From Phallus indusiatus (Eukaryota; Basidiomycota; Agaricomycetes; Phallales; Phallaceae), in assembly GCA_027605045.1 (NCBI GenBank), contig JAQFWX010000008.1, positions 1,736,001-1,800,000 on the forward strand: a stretch of 64,000 nt of DNA, written 5' to 3'. This document shows, piece after piece, positions 1 through 11,992 of the stretch. The position numbers and the translations under genes were made by a program. How positions within the stretch are numbered: position 1 is the stretch's first letter; every line of letters starts with the position of its first letter. The notes under the pieces are model-generated. The model was not told the origin of the DNA and ran no database searches. It saw nothing but the letters and a program-made list of their open reading frames with translations.

Positions 1-128
1 GCTGTGCAAATTTGTATGTCGATCCCGTGTACAGATCAACTCAGAAGCCGCTTACTAACTCTACAGCGCTGCAGTCGGCATCTCCAAAGTATAGGCTTGA
101 TGGGTACTTCGAACTCGAAATGCTGTAA
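1..128 (+). CDS. Possible 3' end of a gene entering from the left
   Basis: One frame is open from the window edge to a TAA at 126-128, about 41 codons ending in ...GYFELEML. The residue mix looks protein-like, but an open run of this length occurs by chance in a sizeable fraction of random frames. An alternative is that a GTAAGT at 125 is a splice donor and the gene continues into the open stretch near 180-355, but none of the acceptors I tried keeps the frame open. No family is recognised. Confidence 0.2.
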   Translation, partial: CANLYVDPVYRSTQKPLTNSTALQSASPKYRLDGYFELEML

Positions 129-355
129 GTGCATTCAAGCATCAGACCAATAATGTCTGGTTTTGTTGATTCAATTCAGAATGAAGATTCTCTAGCTGCG
201 CATCGGTCTTTTGCAAAACTGCTAAACATTAAAAATCTCGATATCCCGAGTTCCCTTTTGGAAGGTGTTTCATTTCGCGAAAAGCAAAGCCGTAGCATGA
301 GACGCCTGCAGCCCAAAGAATTCTTGGTATGCGGAGAAAGACCAAATGCGAATTA

Positions 356-1242
356 ATGACGTTGTGTTGTTTTACTTGTGTAGGAACAGCTTGGTCAGTG
401 ACGTAGTGACTGTATTGTATTAATATTGACATCACCGCTCGCCTCGCTTCTCCCCTTTCACATAAGTACCTTTGGAGAATATTTCATTAGATTGGAATCA
501 GTACACTTGAGGAATTTCGACCTATTGGTTTCTGAAGCTGGGACGACCAGATGTTCCAACACTAACGCCTGTAATCATGATGTGAACACTGTTGAAGACG
601 CTCAAGAAGAAACGTGCATTATCCCGGAAATGACTGGTCACGGTGCTTAAGAAGACGAAGATTCCTTTGCGCCACTTCTGATCAACACGTAGCATATCTC
701 CTTTGGTCCAAGTGTAATCAAACTTTTTTTTTGCAAACAAAGGTCAATTCAATTTTTTTGAGTCAAGTGATATTTGGGCTGCACTCATCATCTCCGTGTC
801 TGATAATATGAATGGCTTTTCTGCCGGTTCGAGCAACACACCTCTTTTGTTGATGAAATGAAGTCTTGCTTCTCACATTAATTGTGCATTCTCCCCGTTA
901 CTCCAAATAGGTTAAAAAGAACTTCGAGATTGATTTTAATGCAAGTCGGAAAGCTATTCACGAGTCATTGGTTTACGACCCGGGGAAGCCACTTAGAGTG
1001 TCGGTAATAGCCAGTTGTCGACAAGTTCACACTGGCCCCATTTTACGGCACAAATTCAATATAATTTGTCTCTAAATAAACAAACATTCACAACCAATCA
1101 TCAGGGGAACGTTCAGTTTGAAACAGCGTGAGTGGCTAAGGTGTTTAATCTTTCGGGGATCTGGAACTGATGAAACAATAGCTGTAGTATGCAGCTCAAA
1201 CCCCGCGAGGTTTTGTATCCAAAAAAAAAAGAAAATAATCAG
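356..1242. other. Intergenic stretch before the hydrophobin
   Basis: Short open frames on both strands lack convincing start context, splice partners or recognisable residues. I see no RNA gene or repeat. The last 150 bases include an A-rich tract and lead into the hydrophobin promoter. Confidence 0.4.
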
Positions 1243-1262
1243 CCAATTTTTTGTCTATAAAA
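1243..1262 (+). promoter_or_regulatory. CCAAT and TATA boxes of the hydrophobin gene
   Basis: CCAAT lies at 1243-1247 and TATAAAA at 1256-1262, about 84 bases upstream of the hydrophobin ATG. Spacing and order fit a strong RNA polymerase II core promoter, as expected for a highly expressed wall protein. Confidence 0.6.
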
Positions 1263-1345
1263 GGAGGTAAATTTTCAAACCTTTTCCCCAGTTCAAACCA
1301 CTCAGTCGAACTTCCTCTAGAGCTCTTTCATCTTCACCTTTCAAA

Positions 1346-1836
1346 ATGTTCTCCAAACTTTTTGTCCCAGTCCTCCTTGCTCTCTCTGTTGCAGCAGCCC
1401 CCCAGACAACCATCGTTGATCAATGCAACACTGGTGAGCCTGGATAGTGAGCTCGATTGATTTGTTTCATCTCATTTTCTCTTAGGCAGCGTTATGTGCT
1501 GCAACACCGTGCAGGATGCCAGCAACCCAGTCATTGGCAATCTTTTGGACCTGTTGGGTATCAACGCAGGAAATCTTTCCTCCAGCACCGGTCAAGTCGG
1601 TCTTGGCTGCACTGCAGTAGGCGTTGAGTAAGTGTGGCCTGCTGCCTGTATGTGAATTTGCTAGGAATCTAACATATCTGGCCAGTGGTTCTGCTGAAGG
1701 CGCGAGCTGTACCCAGGCCCCCGTTTGCTGTGATGGAGACAATTTCAATGGTTTTGTTAGTACATTCTTCTTATTCTCATTTTCATGCTAAATTCAACCA
1801 CAGATCAACTTGGGCTGCAACTCTATTAATGTTTGA
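1346..1836 (+). CDS. Class I hydrophobin, four exons
   Basis: Small secreted surfactant protein that assembles into an amphipathic layer on hyphae and fruiting bodies. The ATG at 1346 opens a hydrophobic signal peptide (MFSKLFVPVLLALSVAAA). Three short introns with GT-AG borders separate four exons. The mature part has the eight-cysteine hydrophobin pattern: C-x6-CC-x35-C-x13-C-x5-CC-x12-C followed by a short tail ending SINV. The long CC-to-C spacing (35) and the x13 spacing fit class I rather than class II. Total length is about 110 residues, normal for the family. A good TATA box sits upstream. The subfamily and tissue of expression cannot be told from the sequence. Confidence 0.93.
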
Positions 1837-2142
1837 GTCTTACAATTGAGACGAAAAGTCTCTGGAAACCGGGGCTTTGTCCATAAGGATAAGATGGTCA
1901 GGATCGAGTACTAGGTTTTATAACTACCGTTTTTGTCGTCAAATGATTTATTGAAAATAAAAACCCAATTTGTGTGTATGCGTGCGTGAATCAATTTATT
2001 GTCAATCGGATTTCCCCAGGAGACCTAGGATCGCTGTCTGTCCTTGCACCAGACTGGTCCTCGGGCTTATAAAAAAGACCGTGATCATCCCCATTCTTCT
2101 TCGTACGTCCATAAGCACCCATCATCATCCGCGACAGACATA

Positions 2143-3209
2143 ATGGAGGCTAATCTTGCTGCACTAGCCATATACCAGATCTCAAACTTTTTTAAGAAGA
2201 ACGCTCCTGTGACGCAAGAGCAATGCGACCTCGAGGCCAAAAGAATTACAGGCCAGTCTGTTTACACGACAAAGCTCCAGGGTGGAGCCAGCTACACTGT
2301 CGTCTCTAGCGATGAGACTTGTATCGTCCAATTTCGCGCCAGTCACTCTGCTCTCGACATGAATGTTATCGGATATATTGAGACAGCTTACGATGGATTT
2401 ACACCACGTCACCAGATTGTCGGCAAAATGGGCGAGCTCTATGTTTACACTATGAACAACGTGGGAGGGGTTTCAATGTATCTTGCTCGAGACGACTTTG
2501 ATCTCCTGAAGAACACAGTGCAGGACTTTGCTAGGTATGTACGTCGATACCGACGTCCCCTACACTCCCCATATGGAAGAAAATGTGCAGCTGACTTGAC
2601 GCTGGCCGATCATACAGGTTTTTCGCTTCGGCATGGCACAAAACGCCGAAAGAGATGCCACGTCCGAGTTCCGAATCGCTATTCAGCGAGTACTCATCGG
2701 AACTCTCCCTACTCCAGGCAGGGCTGCCCCAGCGCTTTCGCCCGACATTAGACTATCTCATCTCCATGCTCCCGCGTCTTTTGGCTCCCGATTGGCCGCT
2801 GGTGCCCAACCATACCGATCTGCTTGAGAATAACATTCACGTGGACAAGGAGACGGGTCGCATCACGGGCATTTGCGATTGGAAGGACACTGTTATCGGC
2901 CCCTTTGGGATGTATCTCGGGGGACTCGAGGTCGCGCTTGGGAAGCGGACCGTGAGTTATGGTTGGCGTTATCATTCGAACCAGCAGGAATTGCGGGACC
3001 TGTTCTGGGAGACCTTGTACCAGGCCATGGGAGACGTCTCCGAGGAGCAGAAGAAGCTTATCGACGTCTCGAGACTGATTGGCTTGTTCCTGGAGAATGG
3101 TTTTGAGTGGAAAGATGGGGCCAAGGTCCCCGCCAGTGAGGGAAATTACGATCTGGGTTATCTCGAGGCGGTCACTCTAACACTTTGGGCACAAACGGGT
3201 AAGCAATGA
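2143..3209 (+). CDS. Phosphotransferase (APH/protein-kinase-like fold) family protein
   Basis: Two exons (2143-2534, 2618-3209) with an 83 bp intron give about 327 residues. The C-terminal half has an aminoglycoside-phosphotransferase-like catalytic loop, HTDLLENNI (HxDxxxxN), followed by ITGICDWKDTVIGPFG, which matches the metal-binding D region of that fold. The N-terminal lobe is less obvious: a variant nucleotide-binding strand region around SYTVVSSDETCIVQFR. Fungal genomes carry many such proteins, whose substrates are mostly unknown; antibiotic resistance should not be assumed. The ATG at 2143 was preferred over the longer open frame from 2044, because that extension is H/S-rich and has no clear start context. 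Confidence 0.75.
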
Positions 3210-4742
3210 TGTGGAGTTATCTGAACCGTTGCATGGAAACTGGAAGGTGCTGTGTCACATGTGCATAGTTAGACAACTTGAATATCGATCATCAATGGTT
3301 TCATTTTGTAGTAACACCAGATATTGTATCCTCTAAGTTGTTATCGGCACCCGGCGATCCGTTGTGTGCTCTGTCGATGGGGCGGGTAAAGGAAGCATGA
3401 GATTCACTCATTCTAGACTTCAAGATCCCGATCGCGTTTCTGAGTTGTTGAGTTGGTGGTTTTCGCTTTCTTGAGGCATCGTGCGTTGCCGTCGGCGTCG
3501 GTAGGAGACTTGAATTGGCTCATTTGATATATAAGAAGCTGGTAGAGTCGGCGTGTGAAAATACTTTTGCAGAGTTGTAGTTTTCTTGTTGACTATCGTT
3601 GACTACAAAATTGTCGACAATGCACAAGCACTCACTTTTGAAAGGAGTTGAACCCAAAGTTGAACTCGGAACGCCGACTGTACGATTGGCGTCAATAATT
3701 ATGACGTCATTGTTACACAATCTGCTGACGTAAGCCAGTGACTAAAGCGCTCACTCTATTTTGAATCTCCGCATTTCGGTTTCCTCCGAGCAACAGTGAA
3801 CACCGTGACCAGAACCACTTCTGGATGATGATATTTGCGTTTAGTCATTACCAGGATCTGCAAACGAGCTAGAATAATTGATAAAAGGCACGTTTTTATT
3901 GGTCATATTTATACGCGTCGTCTTATATCAACCTTGAGTGATAGCGTACATGTGTTTACCATCCGAGTCTCGCAGTTGGCTTCGTATCAAGCTAATCCCA
4001 GCCTCGATACAACAATGTCAAAAAAGTACAAGTCCGAACATCAATCGCATTTATAACACGAGGGATGCTATTGGTGGCTTTTCAAATTGAGCTTCATCCC
4101 ATATGTGGTATGCCCTACCATGACCGCCCTGTATGGTTCCTATTTCATCTGACCGAACGCCAATCATGCTGCTGTACTCGTCAGTCAAATATTGCAGGAA
4201 CCGCCGCGCTAGTTTGATTGAACTAGCTTTCGACTCTTACATTTGATTGCAAAAATATATCGAGAACCGCACCCTCGAGATGAATATGTATGTGATTGTA
4301 CTGAGTAGTTTATGTGGAACCCACCGGTTCCGAGAAGCGTCAACAGTAAAAAAAATGTCATAATTTAGACCTTTAGAGTTTAGTGCTAAACTATTTGTTG
4401 ACAGATGGACGATTCGAAATTAGGGTCTCGGAGCCGTAGTGTTTTGGAGGTGTATCCGCCCAATTGATATTGCTCGATTTCCGTTATCGCAAATTCTTTT
4501 TCATACTAAGGCAAGGCCCGAAGGAACATCCGGCAATCCGTTTTGAATTACAATCTAGTCTAAGTATTGTCGCCGGATTTTGATTTGTACTCCAAAAATG
4601 ATCTTCTTTGGCAGCAAGTTAGTTGGGTTTCAATTTGCATGTTGTCAGCCGAACCCCGAAATGAACAACTGAAGTGTAGGTATCCGTTTTGTTACCCCTT
4701 CGCCTCAAAATTGATTTGATGTACATACTAATCAAGGTTTCA
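3210..4742. other. Intergenic stretch, no gene recognised
   Basis: Short frames on both strands show no family signature, paired exons or repeats. The sequence is AT-rich with no RNA-gene structure that I can see. Confidence 0.4.
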
Positions 4743-4750
4743 TATAAATA
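4743..4750 (+). promoter_or_regulatory. TATA box of the laccase gene
   Basis: TATAAATA lies 96 bases upstream of the laccase ATG. It is the only good TATA match in that upstream stretch. Confidence 0.5.
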
Positions 4751-4838
4751 CTGCCCCTACAAGTCAACATGATTCCGCTCGCTACTTCCAGAAGACAGTA
4801 TAACCAAACGAAATCGGAATTCTGACATACTCAACTGG

Positions 4839-7423
4839 ATGTTCTCCATAAAACATCTGTTGTTCTTCGTCGCCGCATGCACATGGGCACCTGCAAGCGC
4901 GCAATCTCAGACTCAGGCCGCAGACTCATCTCGCAGCACATGCCCTACGGTCTCCGTTCCTAACCCTCTCCCGCCAATCCCTCTAAACACCAACAACTTT
5001 GTCCTGAATGGTCTCGTCGGACAACCCCCTCAAACCCGTGTTTTCAACTGGACCGTTTCCCTCGGCCAAGGTGCCCCTGATGGTGTTGAGCGCGAGATAG
5101 TCGTTGTCAATGGTAAGCCGTTCAAAAAACGTACGTGTCGCTGTATACTGATTTTACGGATGCAGGCCAGTACCCAGGGCCTATCTTAGAAGCCAACCAA
5201 TATGATCATGTTATCGTACATGTGCTCAATCTACTCCCGAATGCGACAACCATTCATTGGCATGGGCTGGTACGCTATAGTCAATTTGATTGAACAACTG
5301 GCTTGAAGTAATGCTTTTCTCCTTCGAAGCCTCAAAACGGCACCAATTTCTTCGATGGAAACGCTGCTATAACTGAATGTGGTATTCCTCCGGGGCAGTC
5401 GCAGACTTATAGGTAATAAGTGTGGTATCTGTATAATGAAGTATTGGTTTAATATCTCTGAAGTTTTGGGTTTGGGTCGTTTTCGGGAACGACTTGGTGG
5501 CAGTAAGTTAGCTATTTTTGCGTAAAACAGAGTTGGTAAATAACTTGTTTTTTTTTAGCTCTCGTGAGGTCCATTTGAATGTAAAACAGTTTCAGAAGGC
5601 TAAATGTTTCTTGCAGATTGTATCGACATCATTTCTGTCTTGGTTTTATCCTCTTATCTAACACGTACCAGTCAGAATGCAGTATAGTGACGGTGTCGTA
5701 GGTGGCATTGTAGTTCACCCAACAGCACCTTCTCCATGGGGGCTTCCATCATGGGATGGAGATCTCTTGGTCGTGGTTCAAGATTGGTATCATGTGTACA
5801 CCGAAGCTCTCTTAAACGAGTACTTCTCTGTGCGTTTGAAAGCTATTCCATACGCCCTCACTTGTGACGTAATTCATAGACTACCGGTCCTTTGGGAACT
5901 GGTGCCGGAAATGAGCCTGTACCGGATTCTGCAGTAAGATTTTAATTCTTGCGAGTCTTGCCCTCGACAACCTTTCCTTCGTAGACTTTGAATGGACATG
6001 GACAATATTTTACTGGTGGCAATTTAGGCTCCTATTTCACGGTATGTATAATGGATCACCTACTACTATAAACTTCGTATATTTTAAAAACTAACATATC
6101 CAAGTTTAATTTCGTCAGAGGCAAAACGTAAATCTAAATATTTGCACTTTCATCCGCGTTTTTTTCCGAGTTCTGATAATCGTTTCAGATACCGCATACG
6201 TATAGTGCACACCGGATCTCTCGCTAATTTCCGCTTTTCAATCGACGATCACCCTCTAACTGTTATCGAAGCGGATGGAACGCTTCTAGAGCCGACGCCG
6301 GTAGCAGGTGTGGAACTAGCTGTCGCGCAAAGATACTCTGTTATCGTTCATGCCAATGCAACTGCCAATGCGAATGGCTTATATTGGATGCGGTCGACGA
6401 TGTTGACTGATATGTTTACATATGATGAACCCGGTCAGAATACGGATATTCGAGGGGTCATTCGGTAGGTTTTTCTTTCTTCTTCCAGAAGAACACGTTT
6501 GATTTAATGTTTTATGTTTAGATACACGGATTCAAAAACGAGACCAGGAACACTACCTAATGGTATCCACTCACCAGATCCAGGTCCAGGAGAACCTCTC
6601 GCAGACTTGAATGTAACTTCGACACTTGTTCCTATTATTCCGCTAGCTGCACCAGACTTTAACCACCAAGTCAATCTTACGTTTATATTCAATACTCTCC
6701 CAGATGGAATCAATAAAGCGTTTATTAACAATATCGTATGCTTATTTTGCTCGCTCTTATGCTATAATTGAAGGTATAATATTTTTCCAGAGCTGGGTAC
6801 CTCTTCAGGGTACGACGACTCTTCAGCAAGTGATGAGGAATCCTTTGGGGTATGCTCCAGAAGGTTTAAGCCTTGCCGCTGGTGGGCAACTAATCTGGAC
6901 AGAGCACAACATTCAAGTTGTTCAAATTGTCTTGGTATGTCATTATCTCTTTTCACTATGAACTGATGAAACTATGTGGTACATAGAATAACCTTGATTC
7001 CGGGGGACATCCCTTCCATTTGCATGGACATACTTTCTGGGTGTACGTCCTCTAATCAAATATTCAATCCGGAGTCAATTATCTAACTTCTTTTGGTTAC
7101 AGACTAGGGACTGGTCCTGGAACTTACGATGGTCAAGTATTTGATACAACCAACCCCTTACGTCGGGATACCATTTTTGTTCCAGCACAGTCATTTTTAG
7201 TTCTTCGTTTCATTACAGACAATCGTAAGTGTTTATCTCGACATTATAATGCGTGCAACTTAACCATATTCATGTAGCTGGAGTCTGGGCTTTCCATTGC
7301 CACATTGCATGGCATCTTACTGCAGGATTATTAATGCAATTTAATAGTTTACCAACTGTTGCAGCTCAGTTTAACATTCCACCTGCGATAAACGCCTTTT
7401 GTAGAGATAATTGTACGGAGTGA
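4839..7423 (+). CDS. Laccase-type multicopper oxidase, intron-rich
   Basis: Secreted blue copper oxidase that oxidises phenols or related substrates while reducing oxygen to water. The ATG at 4839 starts a signal peptide (MFSIKHLLFFVAACTWAPASA). All four copper-binding signatures can be read across exons: IHWHGL near 5250-5275, WWHSH split across 5490-5619, HPFHLHGHTFW near 7010-7045, and HCHIAWHLTAGL near 7290-7330. The residue at the axial T1 position is Leu. The protein ends ...CRDNCTE at a TGA at 7421. Introns are about 50-65 bp. The WWHSH motif needs two tiny exons, 5 nt (5559-5563) and 3 nt (5617-5619); with them the frame reads WWHSHFRMQYSDGV, as expected for the family. Whether it is a strict laccase or another basidiomycete multicopper oxidase is not settled here. 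Confidence 0.9.
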
Positions 7424-7950
7424 ACTAGTACAAAGCACTTCAGTATCCTTGCTGTTATTATCATGATAATTTTAATACACTCCCCCTTTCCCAATTATTT
7501 GTTTCAGTCTCTCGGCTCGAGAGACTAGTAAGTCTGTTAGGTGGCGGCAAAACATTAAAGTCCAGAACTGGGTCAGAAACCGTCAGACGAAAGTTCACAC
7601 CGACGATCCTCTGAAGCGGAAACATTGAAAACGCGTACTAATATATAAAATAAAAAACAACCCAGATCAATTGTCGAAATGTGATTTACAGACGAGGTTG
7701 CCAAAGACAGTTTGAATCCGGATGTCACGCACTGCATCAGCCCTGTGCGCAACTGTCACTCAATCCTAAGTCGCACGAATAGAAATTATGGCTTCGCAGA
7801 TAACAGGTTTGCCACGACACATAATGAGCGCATGAACCGGACGCAATCCTCACTTGATCCTTGCACCCAACCCAGCGGTCCAATCATATTCTGTCAATGT
7901 TGATGTCGTCGCTTAACTTTGGAAGCACGCCTCTTTCATTTCAGTCCACG
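7424..7950. other. Intergenic stretch between laccase and transporter
   Basis: Nothing coding is recognised. An in-frame ATG at 7903 could extend the next gene by 16 codons. Confidence 0.4.
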
Positions 7951-10119
7951 ATGGACTCCGACGACCTCGAGGAATCCTACACGGTATTTTTCTTCTTTCA
8001 CCTGTTCGGTTTACCGACCCACTCTTTAAATTTGAAACGATAGGCAGAGGAGATCGTTCCGCTCGTGGTAGCTGAGGCCGAAACTGAAGCTGACATACTA
8101 TCTGAAATGCAACGGAGAAGAAGTCACGGAAGCGGGGGTGTCGGTACTGTCAGGACTTTGAACGTATATGAGCGGTTTACGGAGACGCAGAAAAAGATGA
8201 TATTTGCGATCATCATGTGGACATCCATTCTTCCTGGTACGCTGTTTTGTCAAAGCTTTGGAAATGGTGGTGCTGAGATAGCAATCAACGAAAAGCGTTC
8301 GTCGCAGGAGCATTCGCAGCTGGATTTCTAAACATTGGCAAGGATTTACAACTTGATGGGGTCGTCCTAAAGTGAGATAGATATACACCAAGGAGATTTT
8401 TTGCCGGTTGCTCAAATAGTGTCCGTAATATGTAAAGCTACGTCCTTGGCTCGTATGTCTTTGTCAGGGCGGTAGGAAGTTTGTTTTGGGGAGTTTTCGC
8501 AACGTTCTGCAAGTTTTCCTATTCCCTTTCAAGCTCACGAATTTTTTTTCCTAACTAATTTTCATCAGACGGCCGCCGGTTCGCTTTCATAATGTCTCTA
8601 CCTCTCCTCTGTGTAGGTTGCTTGGGCGTCGCGATGTCACAGACCCTTCAAGAACTCTTCATTTCCCGAATCTTACAAGCCATCGGTGTTGCAAGCATAA
8701 CAAGCGTCAGTATAGCTATCATTTCTGATATATACCCACCAGAAGTCAGAGGAACAGCCGTTGGCATTTGGACTGGAGTATGTCCACATCTTTTGTTTTC
8801 TCCTAGTTAGCAATCGGCATTTATTTATTACTCTAGAATCCTATTCCGGTCATCGCTCCGTTCCTTAGTGGAATTATCACTTCATATTTTTCATGGCGCG
8901 CAATGCATATCATATTGCTATTAGTTTCTTCTTTGAGTCTTATCCTGTCAATAATCTTTCTTCCGGAAACGAGTCACCCCGGGACAAGAGGGGTAGAAAA
9001 ACTATATCCCAAAGAATTTTCAACAGATACCAGTAGAATTAGATTATCTCAATTAGTTTGGTTGAACCCATTCAAATCTTTGGGTTTGTTACGCATACCT
9101 GTTATCTCTATTTGGGTGAGTCTACCCAATAAATAGACGAGATCCTTGGTTGCTAACTGATTATTAGGCACTAGCCCTTACCTTTGCATGGGTTACAGGA
9201 ACGAGTGGGTGTATTCAACCTTTGATAATATAATTGTGAAATCAAATTCCTTCAGCAATCTGGGACGCCTTGCCCGTCAATTTTGTGCGTCACCGTATTA
9301 TATTATTTGGAAAAACCAATACTTAAGTTTCTTTGTAGAATGTCCGGTACGGGATTGAATCCCCCATAGCCATTGGTCTATGTTATTTACCTGGCGATAT
9401 CGCCTATGTTTGTAAGGCTAATTAAAATATCGTTGGTTGATAATTAACATACTCATTTTTCTTATTTAGTTGGTTCAACGATTGCTGGATACCTATCCGA
9501 CAAATCATTAGCGAAAGAACGACGACGGCGTAGTGTACCAGAAGATCGACTTAACGTGGCATTTTACGGGCTTCTTTTTATAGTACCATTGTCTATATTG
9601 CTGTCGGGTTTGGCATTAGAATACCTCGAGGGAACATTTGGCCTTGTATTGAATTTCATTTTCATGTTCGCCAACGGATTTGGTGTAAGTTAAAAAAAAT
9701 CGTCATACTACTTTTTGTGTTTTTATTTAGCACTAATTCGTCTGCAGATAGGACTAGTTCAATCACCGGGATACGCTTACATCATGGACGTCCAAAGGGA
9801 TCGGAGCGCGGAGACGAAGGCGATTAGCAGGTATGTATACTAGATTTTATGCAAGGGTATATTGATGAACCATTGTTGCACGACTTCGTGAACAGTGCAT
9901 TTGAAAATGTTTTCTCAAGCTTTTTCTCTGCGGCTGTCCTTCCGTCTATCAACGCCTTTGGTGTTGGATGGACATTCGCAGGAGTAGCTGTGGTTGGATG
10001 GATTGGAGCATTGTAAGTATACATGTGTATATCTGTATTACTATTATTCATCTGATGGATGTTTCAGCTTGCTTCATGTTATCATTCGTTACGGAACTTT
10101 ACTACGAGACGGATTATAA
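7951..10119 (+). CDS. MFS transporter (drug/polyamine H+ antiporter-like)
   Basis: Multi-pass membrane transporter assembled from about ten exons. The N-terminus is acidic and cytosolic (MDSDDLEESYTAEE). The first membrane helix follows FTETQKKMIFAIIMWTSI. A helix 2-3 segment ends VFATFYGRRFAF, matching the MFS loop between helices 2 and 3. Next comes a helix 4 signature FISRILQAIGVAS with DIYPPEVRGTAVGIWTG, and then further hydrophobic exons to GLLHVIIRYGTLLRDGL and a TAA at 10117. The pattern fits the fungal DHA1/polyamine transporter type. Substrate is unknown. One intron (8509-8568) uses a GC donor (T|GCAAGT). The internal exon borders around 9240-9370 are the least certain part. Confidence 0.8.
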
Positions 10120-10403
10120 TTTAGAGACGTCAGACTGAAGGGGACGGTGTACATATATCCATACATGCATGTTTTATATCCTCTTTTACCCGTAAGCGCT
10201 TGCTTTCCTCATTATTTACCTGGATACCTGTAGAATCGACATTAATTAATATTTATGTTCGAAGTAGTTGTAAATTTACGATCTTGGGTTCGTATGTGCA
10301 TTCAATATTATATATTATATCACAGAACATGGATGTTGATTTTTGGAGACTGTCTATATATGTAGGACAGTCATTTCAACGATGGATGGTGAAAATTTAA
10401 TGG
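10120..10403. other. Short AT-rich spacer
   Basis: No gene recognised between the transporter and the first HNH-family relic. Confidence 0.4.
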
Positions 10404-10801
10404 TATATTCAATCCCTGCGTTGTTCAAAGGCCACGAATGCGGTGGACGAGGAAACAAGAATCATTGACATAAATGATGTTCAAAATGGAATTCCATTGG
10501 ATGTAACGGTTGAAGCTCTATTTTCCGATGCATTAGTAGCTATCCTTCCCGTGGGTTCATTTGCTTTCATTTTGATTAACACAATGTCAATGGGTCACTC
10601 ATCATCCGTCCTTCATGCGCTCATGCTATTCCACAGACCCCAAACTTTGCTCTGGCTACGAACGAAGTGTTGCCACCGATACCGTTAAACCTCACTCCCA
10701 ATCAATCTTATTATAAGCCGAATTACCCGGCCATTCTCACGAAGGAGAAAGAGAGATTTGCCGTAAACGAAAGAGCCAGCTCTTCGCAGTCGAAAAAGTA
10801 G
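10404..10801 (+). pseudogene. Relic of an HNH-family gene (3' half only)
   Basis: The strand reads YIQSL, then a region containing INDVQNGIPLDVTVEALF, then (after an intron-like gap) TPNFALATNEVLPP and a lysine-rich end at a TAG at 10799. These blocks align by eye with the C-terminal half of the intact HNH-family genes at 11993 and 40789. The N-terminal half and the HLIPxSKG motif are missing, and the position of the last HNH histidine is Glu. It is a decayed 5'-truncated copy. Confidence 0.65.
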
Positions 10802-11652
10802 AACGTGAAGGGAGGGCTTGAAGCTAGCTTGAACATTGAAATCCAAGAATCCGGCGGGTTCCCGAATATTATTCAGTTCCGAGTCTTCCGTTAGACTAAT
10901 CCTCCATTTTTCAGATTGTTAAGTTCGATGTATAGGTAACAGTGCATGTCTCATTGCCGATAGAAACCGTAATCTCATGAAATTATAGACGTAATGACTC
11001 TTCGAACATTGATGACATTATGTTTAATAGCCAGTGTATTTTCTCTCTGTTTATTCCATTGCTTATGCAGTTACTCGGATTACTCACCCCGTATTTTTGT
11101 GAAAGGTTTGAATTATATATTGTTTCTCAACTTTGATCCACATTATAAACTTCCTTTCTCTCTCTTTTCATTTTTCACTGTACGACACTGGCAGTTTTAA
11201 AACATAGTCATTGACAGGTGAGTCATGATTTTCTAAGAATCTGATATTTATCCATATCTCCTTCCACAATATTATGAACAGATCCGCAGCATTGTACGTC
11301 ATATTTTCTGACGGAGGCTCCTTGACAAGAAAGTTCTGATTCATTTGAAAATTTCACCAAGGCGCCTCCGATTTCTGCGACTAGCAGAAGACAAATGAAT
11401 GATATTCAGAACATCTACCTCGGACTTCGAAGAGATCTCAATACTCGAGGTTCATGTTCAAGAATACTAAGCCTATCAGCGATCCGGGTTTTATTTCTGA
11501 AGCACATAGTCTCTAGCGGTTCTAAATTACAGCTGAGAACTTCCAGACCGCGGGCTCTGCTTCACAATTAAACCCAAATCACTGATTCGGAGGTACGCTC
11601 GTATTATATACTTTTCACTCGCTAATTGGATAATCGAAAATATAAATCTTAG

Positions 11653-11700
11653 TATATTCAGGTGCTTGTCGTTCGAAGGCGACGAATGCGGCGGCTAGCA
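11653..11700 (+). pseudogene. Very short HNH-family remnant
   Basis: TATATTCAG followed by TGTCGTTCGAAGGC and GACGAATGCGGCG resembles the DNA encoding YIQ-CRSKATNA in the family, with the frame lost. Only about 50 bases are recognisable, so this is weak on its own; its neighbourhood supports it. Confidence 0.4.
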
Positions 11701-11942
11701 CTAACCGCTGAGGAGGGAACTTGCTGGAACTTGTCAACCTGATAGAATTTGTAAGCATAAGCTGAAAGCAAAACAATTGCCTTTTTCTTTTGAGAATTTT
11801 CTACGCATGCTTCTTCCAACAAAATGTACAGTTTCTTGTCTGAGTCCGAATTTCTAGGTGTCCTTTTTTCCGACTGAGATGTAAGTACTTCATCGAAAAT
11901 ATTATTTTTTGAGATATTGGGATTTCAGCTTGCTTATATGGC

Positions 11943-11949
11943 TATAAAT
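11943..11949 (+). promoter_or_regulatory. TATA box of the HNH-family gene
   Basis: TATAAAT lies 44 bases before the ATG at 11993, directly in front of the only intact family member in this block. Confidence 0.4.
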
Positions 11950-11992
11950 CAGTTGTTCTCCTACTTTCACATACCCATCTCCCTCCTCGTTT

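Noticed and set aside
2044..2142. Longer N-terminus for the phosphotransferase-like gene
   Set aside because: The extra stretch is His/Ser-rich, lacks an ATG with good context and is unlike the family.
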